Below, piece after piece: positions 12,108 through 23,100 of a stretch of 60,000 nucleotides of DNA. Source of the stretch: Cristatella mucedo (Eukaryota > Bryozoa > Phylactolaemata > Cristatellidae). The translations under genes and the position numbers were made by a program. The notes under the pieces are model-generated. The model made no database searches and was not told the DNA's origin. It saw only the letters and a list, made by a program, of their open reading frames with translations. Location: NCBI GenBank assembly GCA_009760855.2, contig WPIO01000003.1, positions 9,227,501-9,287,500 on the forward strand, read 5' to 3'. Positions within the stretch are counted from its first letter, which is position 1; each line of letters starts with the position of its first letter.

Positions 12108-12754
<647 letters not shown>

Positions 12755-13019
12755 CACACGCACCCACCCTCACACCCGCGAAGCGGCTGCGCTTCGACGG
12801 CCTCCTCGAGTTCTTTTAACGACTTACAAACTACTTAGCCAAATTTCTTAATAATATCTCGCGAGACTAAAGAAACCGGTCAAAACAATTTCGTGAAACT
12901 TTCGGCTTTGGCGCGGTCGCGGCGACAATGCAGGCGCTGTCACCGCGACCGTCGAAGCGACGGACTCCACGCGGACGACGCCACAGCTGATAGGTTGAGC
13001 TTACTCAGTGGTCTCCCTG

Positions 13020-14350
13020 CTGGCGTACGCGGGCGATTGGTGCGACGCGGGGCGAGCAAATGAGAGGTAGCTGCAGTGGCTGGCGCTAGTTTGGAACAGC
13101 GCCGCTAGAGCTGGCGGCGGAACGCAGAGCCAACATCGTCAGCGAGCGGCAGTTGGATAGCTTAGCTTTGAGCACCGCCCGCTTCGTCGATCTTAGCGTC
13201 GCCCGCGGCCGCGTTTGTCACACAGCCGGCGGTCTCGTCCGTCGTCCGCGTAGGCCGCTTACCGCCGCTGTAAAAGCAATTATAACGGCGCAGACTCGCG
13301 GGACCGCATAAGAAGAAGGTACTGACAGCGTAAGGCTACCGAATTTTCGCCGTCGTCTAAATTTCTGTTCAAGGAGCTTCAAAAGAGCCTCCAACTTTCG
13401 ATGCCACTTACCAGCCCGTGTCGTATAGCTTATTATTATCCGACGTACAAAATGCTCGTCCGCGTGCGAAAGGGGGGGCGGGGTTGACAGGGCCGAACCG
13501 TGACCTTGCCTTGCTGCCTCGCCGAGCTGCGAGGCGGTCCGCAAAGGTTAAGGTCGAGCCTCCGGCAATGCCGAGCCAGCGTTCCGCAATTTAAAGCGAC
13601 GATTGGCTGAATCGCGCGCTAGAGGCAGAAGCGGTGCTGAGCAGCTGATGCAGCGGCGGGACGGCCAACGACAGCGACAGCGACGACGCAGGGGCAAGGC
13701 GCCGCCTACCGCGAGCGGGTTGGTTGGGCGGTTCGTCATCTTGTTGCAAACCGCGCCTGCCGGGGCGCGGCTCCCTGGCTCGGCTTTTCATCTCACAGCT
13801 ACAGGCTTTGGCCACCTAGTGTTCGGGCTATTCGAGCGCCGCGGGACTTGTGTACGCGCGGCGAACGACCTCATCCACCATTCGAATTCGGGCGGCTTAT
13901 CGTCGGACGCGCTCTGCCATCCGCGCGCGCCTCAGAGTGCTGACCGGGTCGGAAAAACGACGAGACGCGCGACTGCTGAAGCGCGCACGAGCCGGACTGC
14001 ACCGGCGGCGGGCGATTGAGAGCGCGGCGCGCCGCCGCCAGCTCTACGGAAGTCGGTCTAGCCCCGCGACGCCGGCGTACGCGCGGCGCATCCGGCGACC
14101 TCCGACCAATAAGCGCCGGGTGGGTACAGCGAGAGGTCAGCGGTAGGGACCGGGAGGTTACGCTTCCGCTTACCGTTGCCAGGCGCTCGGCGCCGGTAAT
14201 GACCGACGGAAAGAGAAGGGCGCGCGGGGCTCTAAACCGCCGCCGCGTGCCCGTCTCGGAGGCGCTTCGCCCCTGACCGACCGACCGCGCCTAGGATCCA
14301 GGCTTCCGCTTCGATCGCTTGAGCGAGACGCCGAGAGCGAGAGCCCGAAC
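13020..14350 (+). promoter_or_regulatory. GC/CpG-rich segment upstream of NWD2-like gene, probable promoter and 5' UTR region
   Basis: The sequence changes from AT-rich to strongly GC- and CpG-rich at about 12.9 kb and remains so up to the first coding exon at 14351, as expected for a promoter or 5' UTR. Several Arg/Ala-rich open frames on both strands (for example 13603-14019) are likely by-products of GC content. No unambiguous TATA box or initiator could be chosen by eye, so the transcription start is not placed. Confidence 0.45.
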
Positions 14351-14537
14351 ATGCGAGGATTAGACGACGGGCTGCCGCGGCCACCGCCGTCGGCGCCCGA
14401 GGCCTCCGCAGCCGCCTCCGGCCGCCCGAGCGGCCTTCTGACGGACGCCGTCCTGTCCGGAAACACTGTCACTGCGGACACTGTGCGCGGAATGCGATCG
14501 TTTCAGATAAAGATTTTCGTCTGCAGCACGCCCACAG
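14351..14537 (+). CDS. NWD2-like: NWD2-like coding exon 1
   Basis: Residues 1-62. A Pro/Ala/Ser-rich start is followed by the conserved beta strand KIFVCSTPT. The donor is CACAG|GTAGCA, phase 1. The ATG at 14351 is the first methionine in the open frame. The frame stays open upstream without another Met over the stretch I checked, so a further upstream start is unlikely but not excluded. Confidence 0.75.
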
Positions 14538-16186
14538 GTAGCATCCGCTCGCGTCTTCGCGGTCAGCCAGTGCGAAATGAAATGCTTGCGGCTCGACGGC
14601 GGCGGCTGCAGAGCGCAATCTTCTTGGCCGGCCGTCACGTTCCGGCGCGACTGGCGCTCGAGCTCGCGACCAGAGGGAAGATTGGTGGAAGCTGCGAAAG
14701 GCTAGAGCAGAGCACCTTTAGAGCTGCTCCTAGCTTTCTCTCGCTCTCTCCTCTCTCGTCTCCCTCTCTCGTCTCCCTCTCTCCTCTCTCCTCTCCCTCT
14801 CTACTCTCCCTATCTCCTCTCTCCTCTTTCCTCTCTTCCATCTCTTTCTCCTACCTCTTTTCTATCTCTCTTCTCTCCATCTCTCTTCGCTCTCTTTCTC
14901 TCACCTCTCTCTCCTCTCTCACAGCCAACGATTGATGCCCGACACCAGGCGCTATTGTACGCGCTTTCGGTCAACTCGTTGCGCTTCGCGGAGTCGTCTG
15001 GCCGGCGCAGGAACGGCCAGACTGACGCACATGCGGCGGAGGCCGGGCTCGCTGGCGACACGCTCGCCGCCGCCGGTCAGCTGCGGCCGGTCAGCAGCTT
15101 TCGTCGCAGTCTTCAGGCCGTTCGTCTTCGCAGACATGGAGGAAGAGCGGAGCGCCATCATGACCGAGATCGTGCCAAGGCTGGTCACATACGCCCGCGA
15201 AAAGCACGGCCTCGAATTCCACGTGAGTAGCCACGTAGGTGGCGGCAGAGGCGGCAGCCAGCTGGCGATTGCGGGTCTCGCTTAGCGGAGCGAGCGTAAT
15301 GGCAATCGGTCCATTGTTGCGGCGGGGCCATTGCTCGCGCGCGAGCGGGCGTGCGCTTTGGGCGCTCTCTCGGGGAGTCTCGAGTCGATCAATGCGTTTG
15401 TTTTGCCATTAGCTAGCTGTCGCTTGCGCTCTTTCTTGTTAGCCAGCCGGCCGTGCCCGGCCGTGCGCACGAAAGCCGCCGGCCGTGCACAGATTGGTGC
15501 GCTCTCGTCGGAATCCCTTCATCCTCTCGCTCCCGCCTTGACCTATCCGAAATATTCTCTACTCTGCGGCTTCGGCATCGTACCAACTGCTCTTCTGGCT
15601 CGATTCGCTTAGATATGCCTCTAAATGAGCTCAAATCCCTTTGGGACCATGTCTTTAGTTCGTACAGGTATGCTTGCAAAGCCACAAACTCACTTCCGAT
15701 CGATATTCCAGCATGCCCAAACTTTAACTTGACATTTAAAAAGGAAGCTAAAATCCAACCTGTCCGTCGCAAACATTTGCTCCATCCGCACGAAACGCCC
15801 TTTGTTTGCATGGGCGACATCAAATCCTTTGGATACCGTACCTAGAATTCGTATGCTCCCAAAGCCTGGAGCTCACTTCCGACTTGCGTTGCGACTTACC
15901 CTGACTTGACCGCATTTTAAAGGAAACTAAAAATGCATCTATTTATTGCAGCATTTGGTGCGTCCACGTGATTCGTCGTTTAAGGGGTTACTCTCGCTGA
16001 CACTGTGCACGCTGCCACCAACCTTATTTGCATGCTAATCCTGTGCATGCCCATCTTAATCATGTTATGCTTGTTGCCATTGATTGAGCATGCTCGATCG
16101 TGCTTCCTTGGCAGCAAATGTAAAGTGCCTAGAAAGAGATTGAGTTCTCTGAGGGCGCTATATCAAATGCGTTCGTATTGTTATTA

Positions 16187-16256
<70 letters not shown>

Positions 16257-19200
16257 GGGGCGCTATAAAAAATATCCCATTAGCGATGATTATGCACGAT
16301 CGAGTTAACGATTTTGCCATCGCTGCTTCTTGCAGTACGTTGACCTGAGGTGGGGCAACGAGAGCGCAGCGGAAGACTACGAGACGAGAGAGTTCTTCAT
16401 GAAGGAGCTGCTGCGCTGCCAGCAGCTTTCTGCCGGCCCCAACTTCGTGGTGAGAGCACGGCACTCACGCAACGCAAGGCGCAGTCATTGCACTGTCGAT
16501 GAGCTTGTGACCCGTGCGTCGTCGCGTCGCCACGGCTCCTCTGAACTCGAGCAAGACACGTACACTGGCTGTGTCCAGCTGACGCCAGTATCCACGAGAC
16601 CGCCGCCAATTGCACGTAGTGTCAAGCTCTCGCTGAGTGCAGGGAGCAGGGTTCAGGGAGCAGAGTGCAGGGAGCAGAGTGCAGGGAGTGGCCGCCTACA
16701 GAGTAGGGAGACAGGAGCAGATTTGGCGAGTGCGAGCGTCGATGCGGCCACGGCTAGCTGCAGCCGCGGCGGCTCGGCCAATGAGAGCAGCGAACTCACG
16801 AGAGACGCCTGCTTTAGCTGCACACTGATCTATGAAGAACCCCTGACCAAAAAGCTCTCGACGAGAAACAACGTCTACATCCAGATCTGTCAGCGAGCGC
16901 CTCACGTCCGAGCCGGGAAAGCCACTGGCTTCGCTGCAATTAAAGTTGCCGAGCAAATTGTGTAGCAGGCAGCCTTGCACCGCCGCTACGGCGTTCGCTT
17001 CCGCCATTCGTTCCCACCGCCAACTGCTGGAGTGGCGCGAGTTGCAGCGTGGCTCATCGCCATTCGTGAGGCGTCCGCCGCGAAAAGACGACGACAACGT
17101 TCAAGAACTGCCCCTGCTCTACGTGACAGCGTGATAGCGAGCCCCATAGTTCGCTTGAAAGACGCATGATGGCGGTGACGGCGTTCGCTCTTGTGCTGTC
17201 TGTTGGGGTCAACCGAAGCGAGCACGTCACTGGTTCAGCTGGCCACCGGGCGATCAACGAGTCCTTGGCCCATCTGAAATATTGACAATCCTGGTAAAAA
17301 GTGGAGTAAAATGATGGCTGATCGAGCAGCCTCACACGAAAATTACTGACTATTTTTCTAGACACTTTAAACATGCTTGAAAAGAAGCATGTTTTAGATT
17401 AAGGCTCTCCCAAAGCATGTACGAGAAAGCAGGCAGAAAACCGAAGCTGGCTTACAAAGACGTATGTTCTTGCAGGCGCCTACAGCGCTCCCGAAACGAA
17501 GCCGATCTTCCATCTTTCAGGCGCTCTTCCACTCCTTTTCCATGATGCGTTCGCTCCTCTCCCCTTCGCAGGCGCTCCACTCCTTTTCGCTATCTCCCAG
17601 CCACAGCTCCTCCTCGTGGGTCCCAGCGGAAGGGCAACGCCGGCCTGCGTGTAAGCCACAGCCGCCAGACCACAGCTGGGGCACCGACCCGTCCCTAGGA
17701 GGACACATGCACCGGCTGTTCGACCCCGGTGTGGTGGAGGACACTACCGGTCTGCCTGCACCAGCCAGCCGAGTGCCGGCGTGCCCAGCGATATAGAATC
17801 ATGCACATACACAGTAACACAAACCACGCGCGTCGCTTGTTTAGTGATGACGCACAATTTCAGTGCGAAGGAGAGAGAACCCAAATGATAATTCACGCAA
17901 AACAGCAAACGCTGTGATGAGATGACGCTGGTGGGTTTTTGCTTCTTTTCCAATGTCTCCCAAGACAGAGGATGTTATGCAAGTCTGTAGTAAGTTCCGA
18001 CATTTTGCGATGGTAAGAGCCGAATGCACGCTCAGCAAATGAGAGCATAGGTTGGTTAGTCAGAGGCGCAGCGATACGACCTGAGTCGGAGGAGAAGGAG
18101 CCGGTGGCACTGCGATGCGATAGGCGGCTTGTTGGAGGGATCTGCAAGTGAGTGACGAAGCCGACAGAAGTCGATACGCTTCTTGATGGTGGAGCCGAAG
18201 CAGGTCTGTCACAGCTAGTGTAATTTGGCCATTTCGATATTTACGACAGACATTCCTAGCTGCAGAGTCCTTCGCCAACTGTACACGTCTTACTAACGTC
18301 TTGTAACGGTAGGAGGACGTACGGGTAGTGAATTAAAGAAGTGGAATGTCATCGATACTTGGGACAAATTTGGCTGCGGTTTTCTTATCTGAGCGTGCCG
18401 GAATTCTTGCATTTCGAGGTAGCTGAAAGCGGGTAGACTTGGCTGTGAAGCTGACAAAGTAATCGAGCGAAACTTCATTTTGCAACAGGAAACCCGGATG
18501 CAGAGCACGATATTACCTTTTCTGAATTCCAGCTCACCGGAAAGCTTTCACAAGCTTTCTTGGTCTAGCCCGAGATCGGGAAAGTCTTTGAAAAAGCTTC
18601 TCTTCTGCCTCGCTGATCCGGCTGTGCTAGCGAATATGCGTGCGAGCCCACCCAGCTACGGCCGGGTCTTGAATTGAAGCTCAGAGGTGCTCATCTTAGA
18701 GATTCTGGATAGACCCATCCGGCTGCGGTACCGTGGAAACAGTGACGCCCATTTGGTATACGCCAGTATTTCCCCGTGCACCTGATCGCATGTTTCTGGG
18801 CTTGTGCATGTCGTGGGCGCTTGAAAGGATTGCCGACTCGTGCTCCGAAGGCGCTGCTTTCGCAGCCGCATGTGAACCGGGTAGGAACCGGGTGAAGTCT
18901 CGTGAAGTCGAGGCGAGCTTGCGACTAGAGGGCTTAGCTCTCTTAGTTGCAAGCTTGGGGAGCGAAAATCTCCGTCTGCCCCGCCCCCTTCGAACGAGGA
19001 TGTGGGAGCTCAGGGGACGTGGGGCTCCCGTTCGCACGAGGAGAGCGCACTGCTGCACAGCAGCCACAGGCGAGCACCTGTTGGTACGCCCGCCGCCGCC
19101 GCCGGTTCGCACCTAGAGCGACTTCGGCCGCCTTGATACTCGACGTGCCAAGGCTGCTGCCGCAGCCTCGGCACGCCAGGCGTAGCCGTTCATGGCGTTT

Positions 19201-20154
19201 CGCTCGCCCCGAGCTGCCTGAGCAAACGATGACGTCATATCGTGTGCTGCCCCCCCCCCCCCCCGCTGCGCAGGCTCTCGTCGGACAGAAGTACGGACGC
19301 AGGCGGCCGCCGGCGCTCGTGGCCGCGGAAGCGTTCGAGACCATCCGCCAGACGCTGCACGAGCGCCGCGGGAGAAAGGCGCGAGGCGCGGCCCTGCTGG
19401 ACAAGTGGTACCGGAAGGACACAAACAGCGTGCCACCACTGTACGTCTTGCTGCCCCCGCCGACGTCGCCGGCGGAGCTGGAGGACGTGGGCCCGAACCA
19501 GCGGCAGACGAGAGTAAGTGAGCGCTTGGATTTGCGAAAAGCTACGAAACACCCAGCGTAGCCTCATCAAGGTCGCAAAGATCGCTTGCTCGATCGCCTT
19601 TTTTTTGGTGTGTCGATAGAAGGCACGCTCCTGGTCCAGCAGTGACTACCCGACCGATCGTGCTCATGCTAGTACCGTCACCCTCTACCCTCTGCTCTCT
19701 GCCCTCTGCCGATCGGTCTTTCCTCGAGGTAGACGCGTGAGGAGGAGGAGGAGGAGGAATGTCGCGATGACGGCATCCGCCTGCTTCGGCTCAAGCGCCC
19801 ATGGCGAAACTCAAAGCCACTGCCGCGAGGCAGCATGTCGCTTTTCCTGTTAAAACGGTAAAGATTAAAGTCTGTCTCATTCCAAAGCCTCATCTTTATA
19901 GAGCGGAGGAGCATTTAGCAGCTATTTCCCGCTGTTAGTAGGCATCAATAGTTACCAGTTGCAATTGCCGCTCGAACCCAGTTCCGTTTCCTGGATGGAA
20001 TTTTGATCTCTGACCAAATAAGAAATGCTTTCGGTCTCTCTTTCGGTTTCTTCTTATCTCTTTCTATCTGTGCTCTTTCTTCCCCCGTCTCTGTCTCATA
20101 CACTCTCCCTCTCTATCTCTCCCTCTCTCTCTCTCTCTCTCGCTCACGCTCTCG

Positions 20155-20186
<32 letters not shown>

Positions 20187-23100
20187 TCGACACCACCGAG
20201 GAAGTTAGTCGAACGAACTCGCAGCTGCCGAGGCGGCTCCTCTGCGGCCATCTTGCGTGATCTCCTTTGCAGAACGGTTCTGACGGCGACGAGTTCGGCC
20301 GGCTGACGCAGGTACTTCGGTACGGCGTCGAGCTGTGCTGCAAGGAGGGTTCACTGCCGCCCAGCGCTCTACGCGACTACTTCGTTTCCGGTAAGCGACC
20401 GCCTCGCTGGGGGTCGGCGAGGCGGCAGTAAACGGTCCGCCGCCGCCCCCCTCCCGGCGACAAACGGTGTGCCCCACAAGCTCTGCGAGCGAGCGACGTC
20501 GTTCTTTCACGCGCTCCTCGCGATCTCGCCGCACAGATCTCGAGAGCGAACTGAAGCAAGGCACGGCCATCCGTCACGAGGACGACGCGCTCGTCTTCGT
20601 TCGCACAATCGAGGACCTGCTTAACTACGTGTCGGAGAGCCGCGCCGCCGCGTCGTTCACCGACGTCGCGTGGAACGACGCGGCGAAGAAGTGGGAGCAA
20701 GACGCCGAGTGCGCCGGCCTGCTGAGCGGCCTCGTGCAGCAGGCGGTGCGGCAGCGGCTGCCGGCTGGGCGCGTGCACGAGCTCGGCATCCTGTGGCGCT
20801 TCGACTCCGGCGTCCACCCGGTCCTGCACAGGCCCTACATTCTGGACTTTTGCAACAGCTTCCACAAGAGTCTGCTGGCCATGATCGACAGGACAGCGGC
20901 AGCGGTGGCTGGCGACGGTGGCGTCCAGGCCGGCGACGTCGCCGGCGAGCGCTCGCTTCGCGACGAGCTGGTCGCTCACTGGCGCCACGCCCTTGCCGTC
21001 GGCGGTCACTGCCTCGGTCGCCAGTCGACGCTAGCAACGCTGGTCAACTACATGACGTCGCGCGAGTGCTCGGAGCCGCTGGTTCTGCACGGCGATCCCG
21101 GCGTCGGCAAGACGACAGTGATGGCCGCCGCACTGCTTGAGGTGAGGCGGCGGCAGCAGAGGCGACCGCCGTGCTCGGGCCGGTCCCGCTCTACGCCGGC
21201 AATGCAGTTTTTGAGCGCACCCACTGCTACCCTGCTCCTTCCGGTGCAAAGCGCCACTGCTTGAAAATACCGCGAAAAAGGCTGCGCCATGGCCGCTGCC
21301 GTACGCAGCAGCTCTCTACAAGACTCGCACATTGGGCGATCAGCTTTGCGTACCGCGCCTACCCGCTTCTGGTAGGCTGCTACCCTTGCCAGGCAAAACC
21401 AAAAAGACGTGGAAAAACTGTGTCTAAGGGCCGCATTCAAAATGGCCGAAGAAATCGGGAAATCGACGTGCAGAGTTCAAACTCAGTGGTGACTCGCCAG
21501 TGCCCTAATTAGGCTCTGTAAAAGAGTTAAGCATGCATTCACTCGTAATAAAAGAATCCTGTCGAGTCGCACAAGATCTGAGGTCTTATAAATATGCCAG
21601 TACCGAACATTCACTTCGTATTAACTTCGGGCCAAATAGTTGGTCGGTATGCGTAGTAGTAGCGGTTGGACCAGATACGAATATTGGTCAGGTGACATCA
21701 GTCCTGTGTGTGCAGTCTTTACAGTAAGTAGACTGAAGTTTACACAGACAGACGAAGGATGCAAAAGTTACGTTCACTTAACTGTGTACTTTAAGGTTAG
21801 TTACTAAATTTACAGGGCAGCAGCTTTTGCCTAAATTTAAATTGTTTATGTTATCTGTGGCCCAATTCTGTAGGCTATTCGTATTCGGCCAAATAGTGGG
21901 TCGATTATTTGTATTCTGCTGAATAGTGAAATTCAACGATTCGGTACAGCCCTAATTATAATATTTCAATTTCACTTTACGCTATGTTCTGCATTTAGCT
22001 GAAATTAGTTCTAAGAATTCATAATAAGAAGCGCATGGATGTTGTACAGTACAAAACGCACAGATATTGTTACACTGGTTCGGCTTGCACCTTCGCACTA
22101 GGCTGATAGTGACAGTCGGTCAAAGGTCAAACGCGTGGGCAAAGGACTGCAAGGCACTGCCGACAGCATGCTACTCAAGCACGAGTCTTTCTTGGAAGTG
22201 TACCAATCGCCATTGCGTGGCGAGGGAGTCTAAGGTGGTCGCAAATGAAGCGACGATGAGTCATCTGCCGTTCAGAAAAAAGAATCAGCAGCAGATTTCC
22301 CCGAGGAAGAAAATCAGCCATTGCTGCCAGCTACGTCGGCAGCCGTTAGCGGGAGCGGGAAAGGGAGGCTTTTGCTCGACCGAGGCTTTTCCTGCGCGTA
22401 GCAGCTGTGCAGCGGCACGGCCGCTCTGCTGCGCCGTCGCTGCCTCGACGCAGCGTCGACGCCGCCGCTCGCTTGAAACTGGCTGGGAGCGACCTCTCGC
22501 GGCCTCGCACTTCTGATAGCCGCGCAGTCGCGAAGCTCTTCGAGGAGCGCTCTCCTCTCGCCTTGCGCTGCTTCTTCTTCTCATCGCCGTCGGCCTCGAG
22601 CGACCGCCTCTTCGGCAAGGGCGCGACAAGCAGCTGGCGATGTTGGCATGACCAGACGAGAGGCCCGTGGGCGCCTGTCGTCGCCCACCCCCGCCCCCGC
22701 CCTGAGGCCCCCATCCGGGGAGGACCCCTCCATCGCCGCAGCCGCCGCTGCTGGCGCTATCCGTCCTGCCGCTGGCAGGTCTCGACCGGTCGCGAAAGAT
22801 TTTTCTGTAGGCGAGGATAGACCAGCAATTCGTGAGAACTATCGCGCAAAAAATCCCAGCGTTCATTCGACGCGAAGTCGGCGGTTGCTCGTCGAGTGGA
22901 AATTAAGACATTATTTCGTCGTCGTTGACAGTCAGTGGGCGCAGGAATAAGTGGCGGCCCTGATCGCTGCCCCGTTGTAGGGGGGGGGGAGGCAAATGAC
23001 CCATCCTGCCCCCTCTGGCTCTGCCACTGATATGTGTCTACTCTTTTAACCTAATCTAGGGACGGTCGGCTATTTCCTGCCCAGCACAGCCATGCTCAGC

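Larger units (their letters stand above)
16450..19273. other. NWD2-like intron 3
   Basis: 2.8-kb intron. It holds a short tandem array (16635-16690), a weak LINE-like remnant on the minus strand (17.93-18.5 kb), a GC-rich stretch from about 18.85 kb, and a run of 15 C residues (19250-19264) just before the exon 4 acceptor. The open frames inside, such as 16330-16965, read through the donor and have no support as alternative exons. Confidence 0.6.

Noticed and set aside
13603-14019. 138-codon Arg-rich open frame upstream of the NWD2-like gene
   Set aside because: Highly GC-rich DNA with open frames in several phases and on both strands, with no recognisable motif or splice support.
16330-16965. 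211-codon open frame continuing past NWD2-like exon 3
   Set aside because: It is exon 3 read through a good GT donor at 16450 into intron 3. Downstream residues include a short tandem repeat and show no family resemblance.
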